This document shows, one piece after another, positions 44,801-59,800 of a stretch of DNA of 64,000 bases. Numbering within the stretch: the stretch's first letter is position 1; each line of letters starts with the position of its first letter. The translations under genes and the position numbers were made by a program. The notes below the pieces were generated by a model. It searched no databases and was not told where the DNA came from. It saw only the letters and a program-made list of their open reading frames with translations. This DNA comes from Siphonodentalium dalli (lineage: Eukaryota > Mollusca > Scaphopoda > Gadilida > Siphonodentaliidae): positions 19,704,134 to 19,768,133 of the forward strand of contig CP136065.1 of assembly GCA_032622095.1 (NCBI GenBank), given 5' to 3'.

Positions 44801-47800
44801 ACTCACAAATACATCATAAAGTGATAAGTTTGACATTGTTTCTCTCTGCTCTGTCCTCAATGTGGGAGTTGATTCTGATATTGTGTCCTTAAATAGTATC
44901 ACCACATGGCCTTAATTTCTATCTCTCTCTTTGTAAAAAAGAAACGGACAATCATTAATATATATAGGTCTAGTTTATATGTCGCATTGGTTTTCAACAT
45001 TTTTCCGTGGAACAACGAAAAAACTGTTATGTTAGATTTTATATATTGCTGTTGTAACTGGAGGTCTGGAACCCTGAATATATCTTTGATAATGTTATTT
45101 TTCAGCATATATTAGGTGTCAGTAACATTCCACGAGATTTCCTCAACGCTGTTTATTATACCTTTGCTGCCATTCCAGACACAAAGTAAGACATGAATAA
45201 TATATGAGCATCAAGTCGCTTCCCAGATCCCAATGGTGAATTCACAATGTACACTCCCAATGATGTATTCACAGGGCAAGGATGGATTCACTTAAGGATT
45301 ATATATTTTTCATATAAATGTAATTACACAGATGCATTATCCAATTAAGTGCCCCTCAATTACTATTTGGGTCTTAGATATTTGACAATCTGACCAAATT
45401 CCGTTGAACAAATGTTGATAAATAAAACGTTCAGGCAATTTTATACTATAGTTGACAGTGGTTTGCATTATTTTTGGACTATTAATCGATTCTGACAACT
45501 GAAGCAGCATTTCGAAAAATGTTGTTGTTGTTGGAGTCTGATTATATGGGGACCATCGAATCGGATTGAGTACCTTTAAATGTAATTATACAATTTATAA
45601 AGGCACACAAACTTATAAATGCTAAATATGAAAGATATCAACTTGAAAATGCATTTTGAATTGAAAATATTGTTTGTATTGGGAACTTTATAATAACGCT
45701 GTGTGTTGAGCAAAATTCCTATACTCGACGTTCACTTCCGCCCTAATGTGATTATCCTGTTTAAATAGAATTTCGGAAAACATTGGTCAAATATCACAAA
45801 AGAAAATAAAGTGCATGTAATTAGGGCTGCAATGATTCACCGCTGTTTCGGTGAATCGCGGTGCGATACATGGTTGTTCCGGTACTTTTTCGTACTGTAT
45901 TTTTGTAGTCTGAACACTTTTCATTGGCTGTAACCACAATAACTCCATAGTTTCCTGTTCTGCTAACCAATCAAAATTCTTGTTCTTCCGTTTTATTGAG
46001 GGTCGATGTCTTGATGACCTTTGAAATTTAATATCAATAACATGTCGGAACTATCAGACCATGATAAAATTGCAAGTTTTGAACCGACCATAGGTGAGGC
46101 AACCGCAAAAATTGTTGTGCCACCGACGAAATTTAAATCGCCTGTATGGATACACTTCAGTTTTCGTGTCTTTGAGAAAGACTGTGTGGAAAATCGACAA
46201 CACCAAAACAAATTGCAAATTATGCAAAGATTGTAAACTGGTCCAATTTTAAGTCTGCAATGTATTGCAATACATATCGTATCATTGCAAAAAATTGTGA
46301 TACGTATCGAATCGTGAAGTGGGCGTATCGTTACAGCCCTACATGTAATTATATGGCAATGTTGCACACACATTAATGTATATGAATTCTCAGTAACATT
46401 TGTGAATTTTTCACTTGCAAAGTTAAAGAATCTTCTGATGTTCACCTATTTTTTTTCTACAAGAATATATTATGTCAATCAATATAACAACAGAGATGTT
46501 GATTTATGATGTTACATCTGAAATGTCATTATAATTTAACTTCGATCACATGTTTTAGCGTCCATCTTCAGCCCATGGGGTTTCGGTACCATAGACACAG
46601 GCCTGAGAAACAAGTAATTTACTTTACATGGCCTTATGACTAAACTGTAATTAAGAACAATGATTGTTATGGTATTCCATTAATCAGAACTGCGAGTATA
46701 AAAATATCATTTACAATTTTTCCTGAAAAACGTTTTGCCTTTTCTTCATTTCAGTGTCTGGGATCTCATCCTGGGGCTTTCAAGTTTGATTCTTCTCCAT
46801 TTCTTAAAGGTATGCATACCACCCAGATTGTCAGATAATGAACACATAGTAGTGATATTGTGTGTAAACTATGTTCTTAAAGGTATGTATACCCAGATTG
46901 TTAGATAATAAATATATAGTAGTGATATTATATGTAACTATGTTCACAGTGTATTTTCCTAACACATTTGCACCATTATCTTTATTGTCAATTCAAATGC
47001 TCCTTCATGAGTTTAACCCTTCCAAAACTAGATACATGCTGATAAGCAGATACTTGATTCATGTCCAGTTCCTTGTTAGATCAACTTGACGATGTAAAGT
47101 TTGAGCTGTAACCATGGGTTGGTGTTATTTTTTCATTGACTGTTCTGCATAACATAAACCAATTTAAGCTAAAGTGTCATTGACACTCATCTTTTGTGTT
47201 GAAATGATTTCAAAATTTACATTCCGGAGTTATTCCACTCTGTTGATCTTGAAATTGTGGTTATACTATAGACTTACTATATTTCATTTCATATAACACC
47301 ACATGGGTTTCCAAAATATTATTCATATCTGAATTAAACTTGTGCATCCCATCCAATTTGGCGCAAATGGAAGTGGTCATAACACCATTTAGTCTTACCT
47401 TTTTGCTGCATATTATTAGAATTCATAGGAAACTTGAAATGAACTATCATATAAGAACAGGTGATATTATATATGGAATTTATCACCTACTTTACAGAAA
47501 ATGAGAACATATGATTGGAGGGATCCTCCTGGTTACCATGTGACTGGTGTTCAGAAAGCTGCCAGAAAAATCATCTGGTTTGTGGGAACAGGTATGTATA
47601 TCAAGTTTGTACCATCAGCCTTACACCATCAGTATGGGCCTGCTTCATCCCTGATTTAATGGATCATTCTACAGCTGTCAATCAAATAATTATTAATTAA
47701 TTCACTGTATGTTATACAGTTTAGAAGAATACACAATACAAGTGCGACCCCTTATGATGTAACGTTGGATCAGAAGCAATGTCAGATTCCCAACCAGTGC

Positions 47801-50800
47801 ATAATCTCACACAACAGATTAACCACACTCATCAAAATCCCCTATACTGCTCCACACTCATCAAAATCCCCTATACTGCCAACACGATATATCATAATCT
47901 CACTCCTCACTTCCCTTTATCATATCCGACAACCACCTTAGGCCAAATAAAAAAAAGGGTTTTGGTTCTCAGACCCCGCTGCATTGAATAAAAAGGGCCG
48001 CATTAGGGATTTTTATTGCAATGCCTGATGTTATGGCAAAAAAACTTACGAAAAAATAAATTTGAAAAAAATTTATCAACATGTCCATAGCAGATATGTG
48101 TTGAATATTAGTGTGCATTGAGCTCTAACATGTAATGTGTTAAAAAGTGACTTGCAGGCTTACAACATGAAGTAGATGACTACAATTAAGAAAATGATTA
48201 GCTGATCCTCATGCTCTTCTTACAATTAGTCATTGTGAACAACTTACACTAATTGTAACTTTATACAATTGAAAGGCACAGGACTAAATTCAGGATCACA
48301 TATTAGAATGGGCAGGTATCAGTTTTTAGACAACAATAACAGTAGTTAATGTCAGGGGCATTATATATTGTTAGGTAATCCCAGTCATACACTGGTAGTA
48401 CAATGTCATTTTTATATAAGACTAAATGAGTTTATATGCATATAACAGTTCCCTCTACCTTTCTGGTTATTACTAGACAGAGGAAGGTATCTTTGTCCAT
48501 GCTTACTATGCGCAGAAAAAAATATTATTCCCCAGTTGAAGTTGGTGATGTTCACCAGACCTGTTCAGTTTTTAAAATGTCAATCCGGGAGATTTTTGTC
48601 ATAGATATGCCCAAATATGTTCTTGTTTCAAAAATCATTTTTATGAAGATTTATACAGTTTTTAGCTCACCTGAGACGAAGTCTCCGGTGGAGCTATAGT
48701 CATCACTTCTCGTCCATTGTCCGTCCATCCGTCCATCCATCCATCAACAATTCTTTGAACATCTTCTCCAGATCCATAGGACCGAATGGGTTAATATTTG
48801 GTGTGGATGTTCCCTAAATGACTCACATTCAGATTTGTTCAAATGAAGTCACCAGGTCAAATAGTTGCGAAGCTAGGACCATAACTCTTTCCCACAATAT
48901 TAGTTCTTAAAATGACTTCTTCTCAAATTCCATTGGGCCGAATGGGTTCATATTTGGTATGAATGGTCCTTGGGTGACTGGGGTTCAGATTTGTTCAAAT
49001 GAGGTCACTGGGTCAAATGTGGGCGGAGCCAGGGACATAACTAAAAAAGAAAAAGAAAATTCAGATTAAACCCATTGCTTAATTAAAAAATATATATATT
49101 CAGATTGAACTCCTTGCTCAATTTAAAAAAAAAATTACATTTTAAATTAATTTTTTTTTTTATTTATATCAATAATATATTTTTTTTTAGTTAATTATTA
49201 AAGACACAAATATACAAAGAAGCCCATCACCCTTGCCCATTGGTGCTTCTAGCATCCCTGTTATCAAACACTTGTTTTAAATTTATTTCACAGTCACAAT
49301 ACAATACACCATGTGCATATGCTAGAATGCTATCTCTTACAATGAAAGTCAGTAAGGCCAGTCTGCTCTGTTGATAATTATCCACATGTCAAATCTGACA
49401 GCGCAGTATCAACAAGCAGACAGCTCTCTCTAGCCAGAACAGAGAGGTTTTGTTTTGGTAATTAATTTTGAAGTTGAATGTCTAATGTATTCCCAGGAGC
49501 CTTCAGTCTCTACTCATATGAACTATTACTGGTTACAGGTAAAGGAATTTGTTCAAATGGTGGGTCTGTTGAAATAGGTCATTTATACAGTTTTAACACT
49601 TCCTTTCAGTGAATTAATTTCTATCCTATGAATGGTTCTGTAGTTCTGTGTGTACCACCTTTTGTTGATTGAGACTGTTTCTAATGGAGACAGCTTTATA
49701 AGTTTAAGAATCAGCCACTCACTCCAAAAACTTTAACCCCCTCCATAAGACAAACTAATTAATTTGTTGAGTTCAAGTTTGGTACTGATTATAGTTTTAA
49801 GCTCACTTGAGGCCAAGTCTCCGGTGGAGCTACCAGGTATAGTCATCACTCATCGTCCATCCTTCCATCAAAAATTGTTTAAACATCTTCTCCAGACCCA
49901 TAAAACCGAATGGATTCATATTTGGCATGGGTGTTCCCTAGGTGACTCATATTCAGATTTGTTAAAATGAGATCACCAAGTCAAATAGTTGCGAAGCCAG
50001 GGCCATAACTCTTTCCCTCCATAATAATTCTTAGAACAACTTCTTTTCAAGAACCATTGGGCCTATTAAGCTTATATTTGGTATGGAGGGTCCCTGGTTT
50101 ACTGAGGTTCAGATTTATTTAAATTGTGTCACTGTGGCAAACATGAGCAGAGCCAGTGTCAATATCTTTAAAAAAAAAAAATTATTTAGATTTTTAGATT
50201 TAACTCCTTTCTCAATTTAACAAAAAAATATTTTGAAATGAACAAAAAAACATTTAGATTTTACTCCTTGCTCAATTGTTTCAGAATTTTTTTTTTCTTA
50301 TTAAAAAGATAATTTATTACGTTATAACAACGTGCTGACTATTGTAGTCTTCAGAGTCCCAGTCTTCTCTGTCTTTACAGTCTGGTGAGTGACCCCACAT
50401 CATTGACTGTCTTGTTATGTTTATATTTATGTTTATTTTATATATATATAGATCTAAATCAAATGGTAATGAATGTCCTGTTGGAAACTGTAAAAGATCT
50501 GCTGTAATTAAGTGGAAGATACCACCATTTATTGAAGAGAAAGAAGCAGACACTTCGTATAAACTAAGTGAAAATTCTCAGAATTCCACCGGATACAGCT
50601 GGATATGCATGAAATCGAAAGTACAAAATCGGAATAAATTACAAAATGGACTCGTCTTACTGTTTAACACCCAAAAAGAAATGCACACATTCCACAATTT
50701 ATTAACAAAATTTTAAGAAGCAGAAACTTTGTTTAAATAATTGAAAACGAACCCGAGTTACAAAGGTTACAACCGGACATCTATGGGGGAAAACAAAGTA

Positions 50801-53800
50801 CAACATGACCCGTCTTACAGTTTTACCCGCAATGCATACCACTAATCTGTTACTAAGAAATGTTCATCAATGAGGCCTAACAATACAGCTGCACACTTGT
50901 GATTATATGTATTGCATACTATAACAACGCCCTTTATGAGTGGCTTCACTAGGGTGTGAAAATCAATTAATTAATATCAGTCACAGTTCACCACTAATAA
51001 GAGTCTTCAATCAGAGGGAACATCAAAAGTAAATGTTGATGTGTGGGTATTTACGGTACCGGAAATAAGGAAATCCCTGTCATTTGGCGAATCCCCGCAA
51101 TTACTATTATTATTATTATTATATCTTTATTTCCTCCAAAACGATGAAGATTTTTATAAAGAATATAACATATAACACATATTATCTCAAGTTGACAAAA
51201 TACAATAACAATAAAGAACTAACTACATGTATGTACAATTGTGGATATACAATATGCTGATGAAAATGATTATGATGATGTTGACGATGATGGTGATGAT
51301 GATGACAACGATGATGGTGGTGATGTTGAAAATGATGACGAACATGAAGTTCGGTGATAATGACGATGATGATTATGATGATAATGGTGATGATGATGAC
51401 GATGATGATGTTGATGAAGATAATGACGATAATAATGGTGATGATAATGAGGAAGAGGAAGAAGAAGAAGAGGATGATGATGATGACGACGACGATGATG
51501 GTGGTGATGTTGAAAATGATGACGATCATGAAGTTCGGTGACGATGATGATTAAGATGATAATGGTGATGGCGTCGACATCGAAGATAATGTTGGTGATC
51601 ATGATGACGATTATGATGATTGTGCTGGTGACAATTATGAAGATTGTGATGGTGATGATGATAATGATGGCGATGATTATGATGGTGGTGGTGATGCTAA
51701 TGGTGACGGTGGTGATGATGATGTTGATGATGATGGTGGTGACGGTGGTGATGATGATAAACGGCATGATGAGGTAAGTATAGGTGTGTTAATACACCAA
51801 ACATGACATGTAATATATACATATACTTGACGCTCACACAATGACAACGGAAGTGCTCAGAAGCTGCAATATGAGACGTGTCGTACATGTACATTGATGC
51901 ATATATTTCATAAGAAATGTCGACTTTCAAGTGTGCACCCACTTGATAGATTTTGTTTTTCTTTACTTGGCGGTTTCAATGCTTCTTGAAATTAGCTTGG
52001 GGTGTCGTCAGGTTGAATAGTTCTCATTCCGCTCGCATTTGAGAGGGCGTTGAATGATAACCACAGTTGTGCCGTGTAGCTGACTATGTAGTTAAGCAAG
52101 CAATCGATATCATCAACATCATACTGTACTTGGCCAGTAACATTCGTAAGATGAAGGGATATTATATCATCGTCAGTTAGTTCGTCAACGGCAATGAAGC
52201 AAGGTATACCGTATTTGTCGAGTAAGCCAAAGTTTACGGACAATGCATGAAATTTAACAGCTTTGATGTTCACCCATTAGTCACCTCGATTATGCATTTT
52301 ATCTTCTGCAAATTAGGTGATATAGAAACTTCCCAGGAAAAGTAACAAAAAAAAACAATGTTTATTTGATACTATAGATACTTTCCAGAAGATGAGGCCT
52401 AAGCAGAATGAGGTCTCCAGATGGTTAATTTGGTGATGCTAGCCTACTGTGGGATAGCATCACTAAATTCACCCTCTGGGGACCTCATTCTGCAAATGAC
52501 AGACACGCTATTTGCAGGCATGATGGGGGCTCTCAGAGAATATCCAATGAGTTATTTCTCTTTGTTTATAAAGAAATTACTTTTCATCCTTCTGAGCAGA
52601 TGTCTTATCAGATCTCGATGAAATTTGGTAAGGAAGTTGGTCATGCTACCGTTGATGCCAACGTGCCATGTACAGCTATGATTTAATTAATCGACCCTCC
52701 TTAACGATGTTGACGACTGGTATTACCGCGGTACTCAACCACTTTCATGCGATCAACTGCAGTCAATTATACCGCCGCCGACCGCAGTACCACCTCACTA
52801 TCCTGGTTTGACAGTATTCTTCATGCAATGTTTATATGAATTTAAATTTTTTTTTAAGTGGGCATTGTAACCACACCAGAGAATGTGTTTATATCTGGTG
52901 TGTTGTGAGCTGCATTGTAACCACACCAGAGAATGTGTTTATATCTGGTGTGTTGTGAGCTGCATTGTAACCACACCAGAGAATGTGTTTATATCTGGTG
53001 TGGTGTGAGCTGCATTGTAACCACACCAGAGAATGTGTTTATATCTGGTGTGTTGTGAGCTGCATTGTAACCACACCAGAGAATGTGTTTATATCTGGTG
53101 TGTTGTGAGCTGCATTGTAACCACACCAGAGAATGTGTTTATATCTGGTGTGTTGTGAGCTGCATTGTAACCACACCAGAGAATGTGTTTATATCTGGTG
53201 TGGTGTGAGCTGCATTGTAACCACACCAGAGAATGTGTTTATATCTGGTGTGTTGTGAGCTGCATTGTAACCACACCAGAGAATGTGTTTATATCTGGTG
53301 TGGTGTGAGCTGCATTGTAACCACACCAGAGAATGTGTTTATATCTGGTGTGTTGTGAGCTGCATTGTAACCACACCAGAGAATGTGTTTATATCTGGTG
53401 TGTTGTGAGCTGCATTGTAACCACACCAGAGAATGTGTTTATATCTGGTGTGTTGTGAGCTGCATTGTAACCACACCAGAGAATGTGTTTATATCTGGTG
53501 TGGTGTGAGCTGCATTGTAACCACACCAGAGAATGTGTTTATATCTGGTGTGTTGTGAGCTGCATTGTAACCACACCAGAGAATGTGTTTATATCTGGTG
53601 TGGTGTGAGCTGCATTGTAACCACACCAGAGAATGTGTTTATATCTGGTGTGGTGTGAGCTGCATTGTTGATGCAATTGCAATGATGGTCCATGACCAAC
53701 TTTGTATTTTGAATAAACTGTAAACAATTTATTAATTGAAATATGTGCTTAGTTAACATGAAAATAAAGATGCCCCTGATAGTTTAGATATGGTATTTGT

Positions 53801-56800
53801 GAATTAAAAACTTAGTGATTGAAAATGGCGCCGGTCAAATGCTGACATGTTTCAAAATTTCTAGATTTAATTTGCTGTTATTGCGGTCACAAAAATATTA
53901 ATACAGCGGTTACTTACTTGGTCCCCCAGTTAAAAATTATTACCGCAGTAAGACTACTGATGGATTCCGCATTTCAACTGCTATTGTTTGAAGTGATACC
54001 ACATGAATGTGGTTGACTTGCGGTTCGACCATGGTCATTACCGGCCTACAACTGTATTAAAGGGGTCGATTAATTAGAGCATAGCTGTATTTATTTCTTA
54101 AATTAACACATTCCTAACGTGTTGTCAGGAGGTTATGTCATGCTTGTTGTTGAACCTGTCTTCCTTGTTTTTAGGTGCTAATGCTGTGATAGTGCTCTCA
54201 TCTGCTGGGCTTGCCGCTTCGCTCATAGCGATGAACATAAACGATACCTTCACCCTTACTGGGGACATCAAAAAAGGTCTTCCACCATTCCGAGCTCCAT
54301 CATTCAGTCTCACGACATCAAATGTCACCAAATCTGCTGGTCAGATGCTGCAGGTACGGTTACTATGCCGAAAGCATACATGCTTCGCACTGCCTCATAG
54401 CATGTAAATAATTTATATTTGGAAAAACTTAGTTTTCATTTGGCAAAATATTTGGCAAGCACGATCTACATTCCACCATTTCTCATGTACCATGTATTAT
54501 AATGGCTGAGAATAAAGCATTACTTACTTACCACAAAGTTGAAATTGTCAATCAAAGCAAACATGTCATGAAAGCCCAACACAACAGTTCCATATCAGCG
54601 ACTTATGCAAGTTATTATAAGTTAACACCTCTACCAACATGTAGTTAAACCTACTGCACATGCAATTGGAATGGGTATTGTGTATGATGGTGATGTTTAT
54701 ACAACTAATCCCCTTTGGTTATTTGTGGCCATGAGATGTATAGCCCTTCTGTAATTATAGTGGGAGTGACTTGTTTATCGTTTTATGATAATCTACTGGA
54801 GGGACATTGATTATTAACCCTTTCATTATGGGAGCTGTGCTGGAGCATCACTAAAGATCCTGTGGCAGTGCATTCTCTTATATGCGAGTCTTCCATAGGG
54901 AGGATATATAAGCAGACAACAGACTTGACGAAAGATAACACAACTGCTGGAGGACTCAAATTCACTTGTTGGAAATGTTCAGATAACAAGTCATTGGTTG
55001 ATCTTATTATCTGAACATTTCCTGAGGAACTACTCATCAATGAATATTTAGTATAACAAAGGTTAAAATAACTTTGATTATATTTATTATAACTTTGTTA
55101 TATGTTTATAACTTTGATATATATTTATAACTTTGTTATCTATTTGTAAGTTTGATATATATTTATAACTTTGTTATATATTTATAACTTTGTTATATAT
55201 TTATAACTTTGATATATATTTATAACGTTGATATATATTTTCTCATTCCTCAGGAGATCGGAGCTGGCTTCGCTGTTGTTCCCGTACTTGGCTTGGTTGA
55301 ACTCATAGCTATCGGTAATGCATTTGGTGAGTGTCTCCATTCAAAACATGTTTTAGCATTTGCTTGTAATTACATAATTTGAATGGTATTTTTGGTCTAG
55401 TCTGTATATTCTAGACGTAAGGCAATGCAAAGTCAATTTCCCATTTCTCAGGCCAAAAATCTTTGAAAACCATGTACGCGCATTGTATTTAGTTATACTT
55501 TTTATTTCTGGGGCAGTCCCCAATAAGCATTCCACCTCCACATCGGCTATATCTGGGTTTAATTATAAAACTAATGTCAGTAGCCCATGGACATTCATGC
55601 CCAAACAGATGTTCATAAAAATCAGTCTCTTTAAATAGACGACTATAATCCTAATGGATGTACGTCTCTAGAAGTGTCCACTGCACTTCATTTCTACAAC
55701 GACTCGGCATTCCCAACATGATGTAATAAACTGCTTCCAAATATGGAGTGCATTCCTGGCGTAATAAATGTTTGTGAGAATCGTAGTATTTAGAAAAAGT
55801 TATAAATACAACAAGATGCGAAAGAATAATCAGTCACGAATATCGTTGACTGATAAAAACTCGAAGATGATGTGTCCTATATTGCGATGAGTAAAATGAG
55901 TTATGGATATATTGCATGTATTCAGTTTTCCAACAATAGTTGAGTTTGATAATGCGTGGGAAACTTGTCAACACGTCTCTGATCTGTGAAGTGATCCGTT
56001 ATGCCATAAACCAATGAAATCATGCGCGTGCTTCCCCACTCTCCAATGATATGGAGGGAATCCCATCAATTCAGTAGCTGATTATGAATGAGATTTCCAG
56101 AGACAAAAACTTTTGGTCGGCTTTTTAAAGAGACTGCATAAAAGTTATATTATAGATTCTGTGTGTTTATTTCATAAAAAATTACCCAATAAAGTATCAT
56201 TGATCTTCGTTACCAAATACAGTATAAATCAATCATCATTTTGAATTGGGAAATGGGTCTGTTTGATTTCAGTTGTATAAAACCACAAATATCTCATACT
56301 GATTGATAATTTTCCTGTCAGTGTGAACTCGAATAGAAAATTTGCATGCTCAGTGTTTCGGGACCATGCACACGGCCCTGGGGAACGGGAATTTTACTTT
56401 GCGTGGCCCAACACTGAATAATTGTCACCTGAGAAAGGTAATCATATCACTGAATACTTTTATATTTAAAACTGACATCTATATCCTATTATATAATATA
56501 CAGTAATAAACAATGTAACATTATCTACAATTGAAAAGAGGAAGCTATATGTTGAAGATCTATAAAAGTTATCCAGTTGAAAAAATTTCAATATTGTTAC
56601 AATCCTTTGTGACAACTCGTTTTTCAAAACAATCCTATGGCATATATTAAATTTTCATTTTAATTGCTTAGCCATTTTGTGCATAATGTAGTAAATAATA
56701 TATGTATTCTAAATAATGAAATTCATGATATGAGGATGTTTCATCCAAATTTACTATTTCCTATATTTAAGCAAGAAGAAATAATTATAAAATTGATGCG

Positions 56801-59800
56801 ACACAGGAGCTCATAGCTATAGGTCAGTATTCCATCAGCCGTTTTATTTCACTAATATCAGGTAATATTAATAGAAGTCATTAAAGGTCTTATGTGATTG
56901 CATATACAGTAATGCTCTAAATAATCGACTCCTAAACCACAGCAGAATTATGGGTAACTTTTCAGGATTTAGTCGGAAATATGGCTTGTTGCCATTCGTC
57001 GGAAAGCTCTCATTGAGAGCTTTCCGATGAATGGCAACAAGCCATATTTCCGACTAAATCCTGAAAAGTTACCCATAATTCTGCTGTGGTTAAGGAGTCG
57101 ATCACTTAGAGCATTACTGTACATCGGCAAGTGACTTTTATAATCATGTACCATTAGCAATGTTGATCATCAAGTCTGCATATAGTGTGTCTGACTTTTG
57201 CTGAATGAGGTCCCCAGAGGGTGAATTTAGTGACGTTATCCCGTACAGTGGGCTAGCATCACCATATTCACCCCAGACACCTCATACTGCTTAGGCCTCA
57301 ACTGATATGGGAGAACTAGGATCAGATTGAAGTTCCCCAGTTGCAGTTGGTGATGTTCACCCATTAGACACCCCGATTATGCAATTTATTTTCTGAAAAT
57401 TAGGGGATATAGAAACTGAACAGAAGGAAAAGTAACTAAACCAATGTTAATTTGAGACTACAGATACTTCCCAGAAGATGAGGCCTAAGCAGAATGAGGT
57501 TCCCAGAGGATGAATTTGGTGATGCTAGCCCTCTGTGTGGGATAGCATCACTAAATTCACCCTCTGGGGACCTTATTCTGAACATGTCAGACACTATATC
57601 CAGACTTGTTGATCATAACTTGTCAAATGTGAATTAAACAGCTGTTACCATGTCCCTTTCATGACTGGAGCTGCACTGGTGCAGCATTAAAGATCCTGTG
57701 CGATTGCATTCTCTCATATATGCGAGTCTCCCATAGATATTGTTTGGCCAATGTGTTCTCTTATATATGCGAGTCTCCCTATATATAAGAGAATGTATTG
57801 GCACAGAGTTTTCGCAAGAATTCAGGAAGCTTCAGTCATGGAAGGGTTAAAACACATTGCTCCTGTAAGCTTTGTATATAAATATCAAAAGAGTATCAAA
57901 ACATAGCTACAATATTCAAACCGATGTTATCAATACTTTGCACAAAATGATTTTTTTAAATTTATAATTACGATGCATTTGAATTTTTCCAGCCTGTCAT
58001 TATATAAAATATCTGGATTTTTACCAGTTGATTTGAATTAGGTAATAATTCAATTTTCTTAATGGTGATTGCCCATTTCTCTTGTAGGTGCAGCAAACAT
58101 TATTAGTTCATTCGTCTCATCATATCCAGTTACGGGTAGCTTCTCGCGGTAAGCATTTAACCATAACTGATTACTTACTTATATATAGTTCTGTTCATCC
58201 ATGAAAGGGATAACAGAAGTAAGAAAGGGCAGAGGTGTAGGGCTGCAATGATACGGTTTTCCATGATACAATACGTATCATGATATGTTCCACTGCAGAA
58301 ATTTAGAAAGGCAAGATACAAATGGCAACATATAAATGTAAGGACCGATTGGAATATTCAATAGAGAAATTGTTTATGTGGTCTCTGCAGTCTTATATTA
58401 TACTGGTAGTACAGAAATTAAAATTGATCCCTTAAATGTTATGCCCATAGCTGCATCAATATTGAAATCACCCAATTAATTCCCTGAAATATAATGACCT
58501 ATATATATGGCCTTGAATATCTATGCGTATTGCAGAAACAGGTCAGTTCTTGTTAAAATACAAATTAATAGATTGCCAGAAATGTTGAGCTGTACAAAAT
58601 AGAAATCTATGCAATGTTTGACTTTCACCTTCAAAATTCCACATTGTTAGTTTCGTTACTGTATCGCGATACACATCACTTGATACGATATGGTGTATCG
58701 TGTATAAGTGTATCGCAATGCATTGAATTCACTATGAATCGTTGCAGTTCTAAAGAGGGGTGAACTATTTTTGGAGGGCACATAAAAATATATACTCAAT
58801 ATAACATGATGAAAAGTATAGAATAGCATAATATTGATAGCTGAGACTTGCCATTATATTAGGAAATAATTTCTCTGTATGATCAGTAAAAATTAAGGAA
58901 ATTGTAAATTTAACTAACCATGCAATGTAGTTCTTGATTCATAAGTTACCAGACATTCAATGACAAAGGTGCCAGATCCCGCAGCAGATAGGTTTCAGCC
59001 CATTGGGATTTCCGAACAAAAACGGGGGAGGAATTTTAAAGAAAATAATATAGTTGATAGGTAAATACCATAATTGATTAGGTAGTACATGTACATATGT
59101 ACTTCAATGTACTGTGCTAGCATTCTGTGTTCTTTTTGTGCTGTGGATGCGAGTATATTTACCCTATATGTCACTGGATAAGTCATCTAGTATTGTAATA
59201 TTGAGTGATATTCAGTTCAGAGAATGGAATAATTGACCAAGGTGACTTGACTTTGAATTTGTCGAAGGGCAACTACACCTCCGTTGCAACCTCCTGTATG
59301 AGAAAAAGGGGAGCAACTGCCCCTGCATGCATCCCTGCTCCGGTGTCCCAGTCCATACATAGGGTTGTCTTGCTTAACTGTTCAGCAATCAGCATTTTGC
59401 TGATGTCAACCACACTCTCATAGCAGTGTCAAAATTATTTTTTTCAAAATGGATCTAGTAATTGTAATATCTGATTTTGGATTATATAAAATGTACCTCT
59501 TTCACCGAATTCATGGAATAGAAATATTATTGAACTCAGATTGTACCGGCCATAGCTTTGAGAATTGGTTAGCAACACTTGCTTCATATTCACACAATAC
59601 TAAGGACACATGGTAAAGCCATAATTACAAACTACTGATTTGCAAACTTGATTTCTTAATACATCTTTAGTACTTTTTTTATTTTCAGAACTGCTGTTAA
59701 CTCACAAAGTGAAGTTAAAACACCAGCATCAGGAATATTCACAGGTATTTTTGTGCACAGACAGAATGTATTTCACTAATAAAGTGTCATTAAACCCTTC

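Noticed and set aside
51227-51767. Asp-rich (+) and His/Ile-rich (-) open frames
   Set aside because: They are translations of the GAT-type microsatellite in all frames.
52860-53670. CRISPR-like array (regular 50-bp spacing with palindromic repeats)
   Set aside because: There are no variable spacers: the whole 50-bp unit repeats. It lies in an intron of an animal gene.
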